A stretch of DNA of 64,000 nucleotides from Streptomyces sp. XD-27 (GTDB taxonomy: Bacteria; Actinomycetota; Actinomycetes; Streptomycetales; Streptomycetaceae). The notes under the pieces were generated by a model. It saw nothing but the letters and a program-made list of their open reading frames with translations, had not been told where the DNA came from and ran no database searches. The stretch is taken from assembly GCF_030553055.1 (NCBI RefSeq), contig NZ_CP130713.1, positions 6,758,001 to 6,822,000 on the forward strand. The letters run 5' to 3'. Positions 26,600 to 35,585 of the stretch are shown piece after piece (within the stretch, counting starts at the first letter, position 1; every line of letters starts with the position of its first letter). A program made the position numbers and the translations under genes.

Positions 26600-28616
26600 C
26601 CTTGCCCGCCCATTTCTCCGCGAACTGCAGATCTCTCCGGTACGTCGCGTCAGCGATCCCCTTGGCCCATTGCGTATAGCGACAGCCGCGGACCATGTCG
26701 CGCGGCCGGAAGCGGTTCTCCTGGCGGTATGCGGACCGGTTCAGCCGGACATCCGCGAGGCCGTTCCATTCGGTTCCGCGATGCTCGACGGTGATGGGCA
26801 GGCGGCATGCCAGCCGTATCCCCGCCGCGGTGTGTCCGCCGTGATTCGCGTCTTCCGCGATGGCGATGTCGGGAAGGTTGAAACCCTGGGGCGCGAAACG
26901 CTGAACCGGCGCGTAATTCTGCGCCTTCTTCACCGCGTTGTACCGCATGCGCTGAGCGATGATGTTGTACATCTCCACCCGGCTTGCGGTGATTCCGTGG
27001 TCCTCCGGTCGGAATCCGTCCCGGAATCCGGTGTAGCAGAACAGGTCCGTGAACTCCATGGTCCACGGCGCGTCGAGCTTACGGCCCACCGGGACCGTGA
27101 AAATGGCGAGATCGACCTCGGGATCCGGGCTGTTCGCCGCCCAGTGCGCGATCTCCTGCAGGAGGCGGGTCGGACTGCTGCCCGCTTCCAGAGCCAGCTC
27201 CACCAGCCTGTCCCAGTCCTCCGGCCGGCCGGTCCGTCCGGGCAGTTCGACGCCGACGCTGTCGTACAGATGGCGGCACAGCCCCTCCGGCACCCGCTGG
27301 ACCCGCCGGTATATCGAGCGCGGCAGCAGGAACTCGCGGCGTTCCCAGTTGCTGCCGTCGAAGTGCAGGCACCGCTCGAACTCCGCCTCGACACCGGTGC
27401 GGACCGCTCGCAGGCGCCGGGCCAGCGCCACGACATCGTTGCCGACCGGCTCCACGACATCGTTGCCGACCGGCTCCACGACGTCGGCGACGTCCGGCTC
27501 CACCGGGGCGGCGGAGGCCGGCGTGCCCGGGGCGGTGGCGAGCTGACCGCCGTACGTCCGCGCCTTACGCGTCAGGAACAGCGCGAGCGCGGGGAAGGAG
27601 AGCAGCGACTGGTTCAGCTCCTGGAGCACGCACCCCGACTCGTGCCAGCACCAGAGCACCGTCGCGAGGACGAGATGGCATCCGGACCAGTCGGCGACGT
27701 CCGCCTTACGGCATTCGGCGACCATCGCGACGACGGCCCGGTTGTCGAGCACCTCCTCATCGACCAGGAGCCGCACCCGTTCGATCGAGGAGACCCGCTG
27801 CTCGAACCCGGCCAGCAACTCGTCGCGCTCGGCGTCCGCGAGCCGCTCCCACGCCCGTCGGGCCACCGCCGGAAGGTCCCGCAGCGCGACGGGCGGGCCG
27901 AGCCACAGAGCGGCGCCCGACCCGCCGGGTGGCTGAGCGGCAGCGCCTGCCCCGCCGGGCGGTCGAGCGGCGGCACCCGCCCCGTCGGGTCCGTGAACAG
28001 CTGCGTCCGCTGCCGCGACCACCCCCAGCCCGTGCGCCCGCGCGACGTCCCGTGCCGCCTTCACGTCGTCGACCGCCACCAGCGGGGCGTGCAGCCGTAC
28101 GGCCGCCGCCAGCGCGGCGACGTCGGTCAGCTCCGCGTCGGTGACCACGACCGTGTCCGTGGCCAGCCCCAGCGCCTCGCCGATCCGCGGAAGGACGGCG
28201 GCAGGGGTACCGCCGAGCATCCCGAGCCACTGCCCCATACGGTCCAGGGCACCCGCCACGCCCTCCGCCTCACGCCCCATGGCCAGACAGAACACGTACC
28301 ACCAGACCAGCGACGCCCGCGCGTAGGGAACCTTGAAGCGATACCAGAGCCGCTGGAAGCGCGCGAAATCCTCCGCGTCGATCCCGTACCCGGCCAGCTC
28401 ACCCGGCTGAATGCGGAACTTTCCACCGCGCGTCAGTCCATCGACAACATCCCGACCTAGGACCTCCGCCGCGGCCATACCCAGCACGACGACCAGATCA
28501 TCGTCCTCGTTCAGCATTTTCAGTCTGCCGAGTAATTCTTCTTCGATTCGGGCGACTCGGACTTCGTCCTCCTCGGTGAAGTCCGGATGCGCACACAGCG
28601 AGACCGACGATGTCAT
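26580..28616 (-). CDS. Large protein of unknown function heading the accessory operon
   Basis: A 678-residue protein that I do not recognise. The ATG at 28616 has GGAGG five bases upstream. Residues ~1-200 are predicted helical (RIEEELLGRLKMLNEDDDLVVVLGMAAAEVLG; FARFQRLWYRFKVPYARASLVWWYVF). Then come a Gly/Ala/Pro repeat tract (GAGAAARPPG, GAGAAAQPPG, ~215-235), another helical part, an octapeptide repeat (VEPVGNDV twice, then VEPDVADV, ~372-395), and a conserved-looking C-terminal domain (~400-678) rich in polar, Arg and aromatic residues (QRMRYNAVKKAQNYAPVQRF; AEDANHGGHTAAG; QENRFRPRDMVRGCRYTQW). There is no signal peptide or clear membrane helix. As first gene of the operon it is likely the pathway-defining enzyme or a scaffold. 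Confidence 0.8.
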   Translation of the reverse strand: MTSSVSLCAHPDFTEEDEVRVARIEEELLGRLKMLNEDDDLVVVLGMAAAEVLGRDVVDGLTRGGKFRIQPGELAGYGIDAEDFARFQRLWYRFKVPYARASLVWWYVFCLAMGREAEGVAGALDRMGQWLGMLGGTPAAVLPRIGEALGLATDTVVVTDAELTDVAALAAAVRLHAPLVAVDDVKAARDVARAHGLGVVAAADAAVHGPDGAGAAARPPGGAGAAAQPPGGSGAALWLGPPVALRDLPAVARRAWERLADAERDELLAGFEQRVSSIERVRLLVDEEVLDNRAVVAMVAECRKADVADWSGCHLVLATVLWCWHESGCVLQELNQSLLSFPALALFLTRKARTYGGQLATAPGTPASAAPVEPDVADVVEPVGNDVVEPVGNDVVALARRLRAVRTGVEAEFERCLHFDGSNWERREFLLPRSIYRRVQRVPEGLCRHLYDSVGVELPGRTGRPEDWDRLVELALEAGSSPTRLLQEIAHWAANSPDPEVDLAIFTVPVGRKLDAPWTMEFTDLFCYTGFRDGFRPEDHGITASRVEMYNIIAQRMRYNAVKKAQNYAPVQRFAPQGFNLPDIAIAEDANHGGHTAAGIRLACRLPITVEHRGTEWNGLADVRLNRSAYRQENRFRPRDMVRGCRYTQWAKGIADATYRRDLQFAEKWAGKVRDLHL
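27431..27502. repeat. Three 24-bp tandem units inside the unknown gene
   Basis: Units at 27431-27454 and 27455-27478 are identical (CGACATCGTTGCCGACCGGC then TCCA). The third, at 27479-27502, is degenerate. They encode the in-frame octapeptide repeat VEPVGNDV of the 678-aa protein. Confidence 0.85.
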
Positions 28617-29002
28617 ACGACCTCCGGTAAACTCGCGAGGGAATTATCCCGCTCTGGGAGATCAAGCCCATCCGAGGCTAGGGAAGACCTTTGCGAGGGG
28701 CAACGGCGCCTGATGTGACGTCGTTGCCCTCTGGTTTGATCCCGCCATGGCGATCACAGGCCGCCCGAACCATGTATGCGAACCTCATGCGGCCTCAATG
28801 GCCGGAAGTCCGTGCCATGCGGCCGCTTTGCCTCTTGCCGCGCCGATTCCCGGTGCCGCAGGGGGACGGTGTGACGCGTGGGCAGTCCCGCGCCGAGACC
28901 CGGAACGACTGAAACCCCGTCAGGTGCCTTCTCGGGCCTGCCCGTCCCGTGGTGTCAGAGGCGCTGACTGGCCTGTCGGCCACACACCAGGAGAATCGGC
29001 GC
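28617..29002. other. 386-bp divergent promoter region
   Basis: No convincing gene. The stretch near 28620-28690 is relatively AT-rich (GGAATTATCCCGC), suitable for the operon promoter. A perfect 8-bp inverted repeat, GGGCAACG (28698-28705) and CGTTGCCC (28722-28729), lies between the divergent genes and could be an operator or a terminator. Open frames here are short and lack ribosome-binding sites. Confidence 0.45.
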
Positions 29003-30025
29003 ATGCGATACATCATCATCGGTGCCGGCGCCATCGGCGGCGCGATCGGCGCCCGCCTCCACCAGTCCGGGCAGGAGGTCGTCCTCGTGGCCCGCGGCGA
29101 GCACCACGCGGCGCTGCGCGAACGCGGGCTGACACTCCAGGCGCCCGACGGGAGCCACACCCTCCGCATCCCCGTGGTACGGGGGCCCGAAGAGATCGAA
29201 CTGCGCGGCGACGACGTGTTCTTCCTGGCCGTCAAGACGCAGGACACGGCGTCCATACTCGCCGCCTGGGCGGCCCGCCCGGTCTCGGGAGGCGGTTCCG
29301 CCTCCCGCCTGCCGCTGGTATGCCTTCAAAACGGGGTGGAGAGTGAGCGGATGGCGCTGCGTCACTTCCGGCACGTGTACGCCGCCTGCGTCGTCCTGCC
29401 CGCCGCCTTCCTCACACCGGGCGTCGTCCGGACGTGGTGCGGCCCCCGCACGGGCGCCCTGGTCCTGGGGTGTTTCCCCGAGGGCAGCGACGAGACCGTC
29501 CAGCGCATCGCCGACGACCTGCGCGGCTCCACCTTCCGCACCCTGGTCGCGGACGACGCGATGCGCTGGAAGTACGGCAAACTCCTCGGCAACCTGGCCA
29601 ACGCCGTGGACGCGCTGTGCGGCCGGGCGGCGGACGGACAGCTCCAGGAACTGATCGCCGGGGCCAGGGCCGAGGCGGTCGAGGTCCTGAAGCGCTCGGG
29701 CATCGCCTACGCGGAACCGGAGGAGCTGGCCGAGCTGCGCCGCGGGGCCGTGGACGAGGTGACGGGCACCGCCGCCGAACCGGGGCACAGCTCCACGTGG
29801 CAGAGCCTGCGGCGCGGCAGCGGCTCCGCCGAGGTCGACTACCTGAACGGTGAGATCGCCATGCTGGGCCGGGCGTGCGGGGTCCCGACCCCGGTGAACG
29901 AAGCGCTGCAACAGCTGGTGAACACCTGGGCGCGGGAGCGCCGTGAGCCCGGCGGCCTCGCCCCGTCCCGCCTCGCCGAACTCCTGGCACACACGGCAGT
30001 CCCCGTTCGACAGGGCTCCGGCTGA
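29003..30025 (+). CDS. Ketopantoate reductase-family (ApbA/PanE) oxidoreductase
   Basis: A 340-residue NADPH-dependent reductase of the 2-dehydropantoate 2-reductase family. The N-terminal Rossmann motif is IIIGAGAIGGAIGARLHQSG (~4-23); catalytic-region sequences are FLAVKTQDT and CLQNGVES; the C-terminal helical domain contains the KYGKLLGNLANAVDAL lysine/asparagine block and the GHSSTWQSLRRGSGSAEVDYLNGEI signature. The ATG 29003 follows CAGGAGAA. It could be housekeeping pantoate synthesis, but its place beside the accessory operon makes a pathway-specific 2-oxo-acid reduction plausible. Confidence 0.88.
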   Translation: MRYIIIGAGAIGGAIGARLHQSGQEVVLVARGEHHAALRERGLTLQAPDGSHTLRIPVVRGPEEIELRGDDVFFLAVKTQDTASILAAWAARPVSGGGSASRLPLVCLQNGVESERMALRHFRHVYAACVVLPAAFLTPGVVRTWCGPRTGALVLGCFPEGSDETVQRIADDLRGSTFRTLVADDAMRWKYGKLLGNLANAVDALCGRAADGQLQELIAGARAEAVEVLKRSGIAYAEPEELAELRRGAVDEVTGTAAEPGHSSTWQSLRRGSGSAEVDYLNGEIAMLGRACGVPTPVNEALQQLVNTWARERREPGGLAPSRLAELLAHTAVPVRQGSG

Positions 30026-30044
30026 GTGCCGTCGCCGCGGGCGT

Positions 30045-31379
30045 TCAGGCCCGCTCGGCGGCGAGGGTGGCGGGGGTCGGGCCGTCCGGGCGGACGGTGA
30101 GGCTGTAGGCGGCCTTGGTGGGGGTGGAGCGGAAGGTCAGGGTGTGGGCGGGCAGCAGGTGTTCGAGGAGAAGGGTCGACTCGCGGAGGGCGAACTGCAG
30201 GCCCAGGCAGGCGCGGGGGCCGATACCGAAAGGCAGGTAGGCGCCTGGCGGGGTGGGGCGGCTGCCCGGAGTGGTGAAGCGCCGCGGGTCGAAACGCTCG
30301 GGATCCGGCCACAGCTCAGGGTCCCGGTGTACGAGGTAGGGGCAGACCAGGACATCGGTGCCCGCCTCGATGGCGTAGCCGGCCAGGGTGTCGTCCTCGA
30401 CGGCGTGCCGGGGCAGGATCCAGGCGGACGGGTAGAGCCGGAGCGTCTCGTTGACCAGGGCCTGGATGGCTTCCCGGCGCTGCGGTGAGCCTTCGTCGCC
30501 GGCGGCGAGGGCCTGTTCGCGGGCCGCGGGGTGGCGGTCGAGGAGCAAGTAGAACCAGGTCAAGGTGGTGGCGGTGGTCTCGTGGCCGGCGACCAGCAGC
30601 GTGATCAGTTCGTCGCGGATCAGCCGGTCGGTGTACTCGGGGCGCTCGGTGGCCGCGTCGAGCAGGACGTGCAGCAGGCCCGGGCCGTCGGGACCGGCAG
30701 CGCCGCGGCGGGCGGCCCCGATGGCGCGCCGGGCGACCGCGTCGATCCTGGACAGGTCGGCGGCGACGGCCTCCTCGGCGTCGACGGCGTCGGCGGGCAG
30801 GGTCGGCAGGGCCGCCACCACGGTTCCTACGGCGGTCAGTTCGTGCGCGGTCTCGCCATCGAGGGGGTATCCGGTGAGGGAGCGCCAGATGGTGTCCAGG
30901 GCGAAGCGGCGCATCTCCTCGCCGACGTCGAGCATCTGCCCGGTGCGGGCGTACTCGGCCCAGCGCTCGGCGGTGCTCCGGGCGGCCTCGCTGATCCGCT
31001 TTTCGTAGCGGCGCATCCCGGTGCCGGTGAACTGGGACTGCAACAGGCGCCGTTGCCGCTTCCATGCCTCGCCGGTGGCGGCGAGGACGCCGTCGCCGAT
31101 CAGCAGGCGGGCGCGGTGGGAGCGCTTGACGTACCGGTCCGGGTGCCGGGCGAGCACGTGTTGGACGGCCCGGGGCTCCGTGACCAGGACCGTGGGGCGC
31201 GGCCCGAGGCGGAACGCGGCGATACCGCCGAGCCGCTCGCGCGCCAGGGCCAGCAGATCGACCAGCTCCCCGCCGTCGGAGCGCCACCGCTCCACGAGGG
31301 CGGAGTCCACCTCGGGGACCGGCCGACCAGCTGGAGCAGCGTTCGGCGGGAGGGCGGCGGAACGGGCTTCGGTGGCCAC
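30045..31379 (-). CDS. Cytochrome P450 (class with long, CYP102-like layout)
   Basis: A 444-residue P450 mono-oxygenase. The I-helix has AGHETTATTLTW, the K-helix NETLRLYP (ExxR), and the haem loop FGIGPRACLGLQFALRE with the ligand Cys near 388. The N-terminal GIAAFRLGPRPTVLVTEPRAVQHVL and PERFDPRRF blocks are those of bacterial P450s related to fatty-acid or terpene hydroxylases. There is no membrane anchor. It converges on the reductase gene (19-bp gap), and a divergent 301-bp region precedes it. The ferredoxins ~4 kb away might serve it; the substrate is unknown. Confidence 0.92.
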   Translation of the reverse strand: MATEARSAALPPNAAPAGRPVPEVDSALVERWRSDGGELVDLLALARERLGGIAAFRLGPRPTVLVTEPRAVQHVLARHPDRYVKRSHRARLLIGDGVLAATGEAWKRQRRLLQSQFTGTGMRRYEKRISEAARSTAERWAEYARTGQMLDVGEEMRRFALDTIWRSLTGYPLDGETAHELTAVGTVVAALPTLPADAVDAEEAVAADLSRIDAVARRAIGAARRGAAGPDGPGLLHVLLDAATERPEYTDRLIRDELITLLVAGHETTATTLTWFYLLLDRHPAAREQALAAGDEGSPQRREAIQALVNETLRLYPSAWILPRHAVEDDTLAGYAIEAGTDVLVCPYLVHRDPELWPDPERFDPRRFTTPGSRPTPPGAYLPFGIGPRACLGLQFALRESTLLLEHLLPAHTLTFRSTPTKAAYSLTVRPDGPTPATLAAERA

Positions 31380-31680
31380 GGGTCTTCTCCTGTTCGACCG
31401 CTGGGCTTGGTCCCTGACGGAGCGTGAGCATCACGGACTGTACGGGAACCGACGTGCTCGGTGACAGCCCGCCTCGCATCGGGACCACGTGAGAGGTGAG
31501 GAACCCCCGTCGCCGCCTTCCGCCGGCACTTCGCCCAGCACCCTTCCCTAAGGTCCCCTTGCCCCGGGGCTAAGGCACCTCCCGTGCGGCACGATGCGCA
31601 AGCCTGTCGATGTGGCGCCCCCGCCTTGGAGACGACGCTGGAAGCACAACAAGAGACCAGCTGGGTCCAAGGAGACCGTC
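31380..31680. other. 301-bp divergent intergenic region
   Basis: No gene is seen between the P450 and the small 54-aa ORF. It contains GGTCCCCTTGCCCCGGGGCTAAGG (about 31551-31574), with CCCCGGGG at its centre. The P450 ribosome-binding site (GGAGAAGACCC, reverse strand) lies just upstream of 31379. Promoter elements could not be assigned with confidence. Confidence 0.3.
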
Positions 31681-31845
31681 ATGTTGCACCACGAGTACCA
31701 GACCGCCCGCCAGGCCGAGCTCCTCTCCCGCGCCGCGCAGCGCCGCCTGGTCCGCGAGGCCGAGCAGGCCGCGAAGGCGGCCCGTGCCGCCGCCGACAGC
31801 ACCTCCGGCGCCGACGGTCGCAAGCACCACGTCCGCGCCGCATGA
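31681..31845 (+). CDS. Small helical protein (54 aa) upstream of the LuxR regulator
   Basis: ATG 31681 with AAGGAG upstream gives a 54-residue, highly charged, Ala-rich helical peptide (YQTARQAELLSRAAQRRLVREAEQAAKAARAAA). Its stop overlaps an ATG of the next frame (ATGA at 31842), so it is likely coupled to the large regulator. I do not recognise a family. Third-position GC is high and supports real coding. Confidence 0.65.
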   Translation: MLHHEYQTARQAELLSRAAQRRLVREAEQAAKAARAAADSTSGADGRKHHVRAA

Positions 31846-31934
31846 CGGAGCAGGGGCGTCGCGTGGCTGGGCACCCGGCTGCAGCGGCCCCAGCCGACGC
31901 CGTAACCGCTGTCCCTCACCTTGTACGGCATGCG

Positions 31935-34900
31935 ATGCTCGGCACCGTGCAGAGCAGTCACACAAGCCCCGTCTTCGTCGGCCGCAGCGCCGAGCTGACC
32001 GCCCTCGGAGAGGCCCTGTCCCGGGCGCACGCCGGGGAGCCCCGCGCCCTCTTCGTGGGCGGCGAGGCCGGCGTCGGCAAGACCCGGCTGATTCAGGAGT
32101 TCCTCGGCCGGGCCGCCGCGGACGGTGCCGTCGTCGCCCTCGGCGGCTGCGTCGAAACCGGCGCCGATGCCCTGCCGTACCACCCCGTCTCCACCGCCCT
32201 GCGCTCCCTGCGCCGCCAGCTCGGCGCGGAGCTCGACGCCGCGGTCGCCGGCCAGGAGGGCGAGCTCGCCCGGCTGCTGCCCGAGCTCGGCGAGATGGAC
32301 CGGGGCCGCCCCGAAACCGACGGCCGCGCCCGGCTCTTCGAGCTCACCGTCCGCCTCCTGGAGCGCCTCGCGGCGGACCGGACCCTCATCCTGGCCCTGG
32401 AGGACCTGCACTGGGCCGACCGCTCCACGCGCGAGCTGCTCAGCTATCTGCTGCGCGCCCTCACCGACAGCCGCCTGCTCATCGTCGCCACCTACCGCAC
32501 CGACGACCTGCACCGCCGCCACCCGCTGCGTCCCGCCCTCGCCGAGTACGAGCGGCTGCGCACCGTCACCCGCCTCGAGCTGCCCCGCTTCGACCGCACC
32601 GAGGTCCGCCGCCAGCTCGCCGCCCTCCGCGGCGAGGCCCCGCCCGAGCAGGTCCTTGACCGGGTCTTCGAACGCTCCGAGGGCAACGCCTTCTTCGTTG
32701 AGGAGCTGGCCTGCAGCATCCTCGAAGGCTCCCCGGGCGGCATCAGCGACACCCTGCGCGACCTTTTGCTGGTCCGGGTCGAGGCACTGCCGGACGAGGT
32801 ACAGCGGGTGGTGCGGATCGCCGCCGGGGGCGGCTCCGAGGTGGAGTTCCGGCTACTGGCCACCGTCACGGGCCTCGCCGTGGACGAGCTGATCGGCACC
32901 CTGCGTACCGCTGTCGGCGCCGCCGTCCTGCAGCCCGCCGACGAGGGCGAGTCCTTCCGCTTCCGGCACGCCCTGATGCGCGAGGCCGTGGCCGGCGACC
33001 TGCTGCCCGGCGAGCGCTCGCGGCTCAGCCGCCGCTATGCCGAGGCGCTGGAGGCCGACCCCACACTCGTACGGTCCGAGGAGCGGGCCGGACGCCTGGC
33101 CGGCTACTGGTTCGACGCCCGCGACCCTGCCAGGGCGCTGCCCGCCGTGATCGCCGCGGCGGGCAGCGCCCGCGGCCGGTACGCGTTCGCCGAGCAGCAC
33201 CATCTGCTGGAGCGGGCGCTGGAGCTGTGGGACGACACCCCCGAGGAACTGCGCCGGCAGTCGATGCGGCAAGGCGTCGAGGAAGACCTGTGTCCGGCCA
33301 TCTCCCCGGACATGCCCGGGGACTTCGTGGACCTGCTCGCCGCGATCACCGTCGCCGCGCGCCTCGCGGGAGAGCGGGAGCGGGCACTCGCCATCTGCAA
33401 GCGGGCGCTGCGCAAGCTGGAGGGCGATCTGTCCCCGAGCTCTCGACCTGGCTCGAACGGCGGAGACCCTCTTCGTGCGGCCTGGTTCTGGACCGAGCGC
33501 TACCGGCTGGTGCGCGACCTGTCCCGCTCCGACGGCTGGGACGAGATCGCCCAGGCCCAGAAGCTGTTGAAGGGCCTGCCGCCGTCCGTCGTGCACGCCG
33601 ATGTACTGACACATGCGGCGCACTGGTCCGTCGTGCACCAGCCCGCGCGGACCGCTCTCAAGACCGCGGAACAGGCGGTGGAGCTCTGCCGGATGACGGG
33701 CGCCGAGATCACCGGACTCGCCGCACAGCACACCCTGGCCTGGCTGACCATCCACTCGGGCGACGTCGAGGCCGGGCTCGCGCGGGCCCGCGACGTGTGC
33801 GCCCGGGACCTGGAGCCGGGCAACGCCAGTGTCGTGCTGAATGGCTACGGCAACCTGTCCACGGCGCTGCACGGCCTCGGCCGCTACGCCGAGGCCGTCG
33901 AGACCGCCGAGGAAGGCAGTGGCCTCGCCGAGCGGTACGGGCTGCCGAACATTGCCTCGTTCATCGACGGCAACCTCGCCGAGTCCCTCATCCATCTCGG
34001 CCGCTGGGCCGAAGCCGACGAAGTGATCGAGCGGGCCCTCGGCCGCCGTGCGGTGAGCGTCCGCATCCGGGCGCTGATCGCCGAGCGGAGGGCCGAACTG
34101 GCCCTGGCCCGGGGCGCGTACGACGAGGCCCGGCTCCGGATTGAGGAGTCCGAGAGCGGCAGCACCGGCTCTTACCCGGAGCCACAGCACACCCTGGCCG
34201 TGGGGCGCATGGCCATCGCGCTGGCGATCGCCGACGGCCGGATTCTCGACGCCCGCTCCCTGCTGGAGTCAGCGGTCGGCGAGGCCATCCCCTTCGGCCA
34301 CCACCGCTACGGATGGCCGCTGCTGTACGAGGCCGCGGCGGCGGAGGCGCGGGCCCGCGGGCTCGCGGTGGCCGAGCCGGGGCGCAAGGCGGCGGTGGAG
34401 CGGATCCGCAAGGCGATGAAGGGCCAGCCCGAGTTCGTACCGCTGTGGGCCGCGCAGGCCCTGATGACCCGGGCCGAGCTGCTCACCGCCGAGGGCCGGG
34501 ACGCCACCGCTGACTGGACGGAGGCCGTCGCCGCCACCGAGCAACTGGAGGCCCCGGCACTGCTGGCCACCGCCCGGTTGCGGCTCGCGGAGGCCCTGAT
34601 CACCGAGGGCCGCACCGGGTCCCGCTCAGCCGCCGGTGAGTTGCTGCGGCAGGCCGAGGCGGTGGCGCGCGAGCTGGGAGCGGCGCCGCTCGAGACGGAG
34701 ATCACCACGCTGGCCGGCCGCGCTCGGATCCGGCTGCGGCAGGCCGACGGGGAGGCGGCTCCGCCCCCGGCGCCGGCGGTGTCGCTGGGGCTCACCGCCC
34801 GGGAGCGGGACGTGCTGCGGCTGGTCGCCGCCGGGCGGAGCAACCGGAGGATCGCGGAGGAGCTGTTCATCTCGCCGAAGACGGCGAGCGTGCATGTCTC

Positions 34901-34982
34901 CAACATCCTGGCCAAGCTGGGCGCTTCAGGCCGAGGAGAGGCCGCGGCCATCGCGCACCGGCTGGGGGTTTTCGACGAGTGA
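31935..34982 (+). CDS. Large AAA-type LuxR family transcriptional regulator
   Basis: A ~1015-residue regulator of the LAL (large ATP-binding LuxR) type. It has an N-terminal NTPase with Walker A GGEAGVGKTRLIQEF and Walker B LILALEDLHWAD, a long TPR-like helical middle, and a C-terminal LuxR HTH (LTARERDVLRLVAAGRSNRRIAEELFISPKTASVHVSNIL). Such proteins usually activate secondary-metabolite or catabolic genes on binding ATP and an effector. The start is uncertain: ATG 31935 (MLGTVQSSHTSPVFVGR) fits the family N-terminus, while ATG 31842 would couple it to the small ORF and add 31 residues. It may control the neighbouring P450 locus, but there is no direct evidence. Confidence 0.9.
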   Translation: MLGTVQSSHTSPVFVGRSAELTALGEALSRAHAGEPRALFVGGEAGVGKTRLIQEFLGRAAADGAVVALGGCVETGADALPYHPVSTALRSLRRQLGAELDAAVAGQEGELARLLPELGEMDRGRPETDGRARLFELTVRLLERLAADRTLILALEDLHWADRSTRELLSYLLRALTDSRLLIVATYRTDDLHRRHPLRPALAEYERLRTVTRLELPRFDRTEVRRQLAALRGEAPPEQVLDRVFERSEGNAFFVEELACSILEGSPGGISDTLRDLLLVRVEALPDEVQRVVRIAAGGGSEVEFRLLATVTGLAVDELIGTLRTAVGAAVLQPADEGESFRFRHALMREAVAGDLLPGERSRLSRRYAEALEADPTLVRSEERAGRLAGYWFDARDPARALPAVIAAAGSARGRYAFAEQHHLLERALELWDDTPEELRRQSMRQGVEEDLCPAISPDMPGDFVDLLAAITVAARLAGERERALAICKRALRKLEGDLSPSSRPGSNGGDPLRAAWFWTERYRLVRDLSRSDGWDEIAQAQKLLKGLPPSVVHADVLTHAAHWSVVHQPARTALKTAEQAVELCRMTGAEITGLAAQHTLAWLTIHSGDVEAGLARARDVCARDLEPGNASVVLNGYGNLSTALHGLGRYAEAVETAEEGSGLAERYGLPNIASFIDGNLAESLIHLGRWAEADEVIERALGRRAVSVRIRALIAERRAELALARGAYDEARLRIEESESGSTGSYPEPQHTLAVGRMAIALAIADGRILDARSLLESAVGEAIPFGHHRYGWPLLYEAAAAEARARGLAVAEPGRKAAVERIRKAMKGQPEFVPLWAAQALMTRAELLTAEGRDATADWTEAVAATEQLEAPALLATARLRLAEALITEGRTGSRSAAGELLRQAEAVARELGAAPLETEITTLAGRARIRLRQADGEAAPPPAPAVSLGLTARERDVLRLVAAGRSNRRIAEELFISPKTASVHVSNILAKLGASGRGEAAAIAHRLGVFDE

Positions 34983-35005
34983 CGCTCCGCTGAGGTGCAC
35001 AGCCT

Positions 35006-35040
35006 GATGGGGTCCGCGAGCTCCGCCCGCGGACCCCATC
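35006..35040 (+). terminator. 13-bp perfect terminator hairpin
   Basis: GATGGGGTCCGCG (35006-35018) pairs perfectly with CGCGGACCCCATC (35028-35040) around a 9-nt loop, 24 bp after the LuxR stop. It probably serves both this gene and the convergent RidA gene. Confidence 0.85.
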
Positions 35041-35123
35041 AGTCAGCTGACCTCCAGCCGCGGAACGCGGGCGGCGCGGCGTTGTTGAGGACACCGAATC
35101 GCCCGGGTGCGGGCGGCGTCGAG

Positions 35124-35525
35124 TCAGGGCCGGGCGGCGAGGGCCTCGACCTCGAACAGCACGTCAGGCGCAGCCAGGCTCGCGACACCGATGAGGGTCT
35201 GCGTGGGCGGTTTCGTCCCCCAGCCCTCCTGCACAGCCTCGGCGATTGGCCCGAGCTTGCTGACGTCATGGTTCACCACATACGTCCTGAGCTGGACGAC
35301 ATGGCTGAGGTCGAGCCCATGGGCGGAGAGAGCGACGCCGATGTTGCGGAACGTCTGCTTCACCTGCTCGGTGAAGTCGGCCGAGACGACCGCGCCGTCC
35401 GGGCCCGATCCGTACTGACCCGCGATCAGCACCAGTTCCGTACCTGCGGGGACGGTGGCGGTGTGGCTGTAGCCGAACGGGACCGGGTCGTGCAAACCGT
35501 CCGGATTGACAATGGCGTGTGCCAT
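35124..35525 (-). CDS. RidA/YjgF family protein
   Basis: A 133-residue member of the Rid family, which hydrolyses reactive enamine/imine intermediates from amino-acid metabolism. Family stretches include YSHTATVPAGTELVLIAGQYG, FTEQVKQTFRNIGVALSAHG and the C-terminal TLIGVASLAAPDVLFEVEALA. The usual catalytic Arg near residue 105 is not obvious (here PTQTLIGV), so it may belong to a non-deaminating Rid subgroup. The ATG at 35525 follows GAAGAGGTGACC. It is divergent from a WYL regulator with a strong palindromic operator between them. Confidence 0.88.
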   Translation of the reverse strand: MAHAIVNPDGLHDPVPFGYSHTATVPAGTELVLIAGQYGSGPDGAVVSADFTEQVKQTFRNIGVALSAHGLDLSHVVQLRTYVVNHDVSKLGPIAEAVQEGWGTKPPTQTLIGVASLAAPDVLFEVEALAARP

Positions 35526-35585
35526 GCGGGTCACCTCTTCATGTGCGATGGGTCTGTGTGGTGCTGCTAAAGCCTCGCAACGAAT

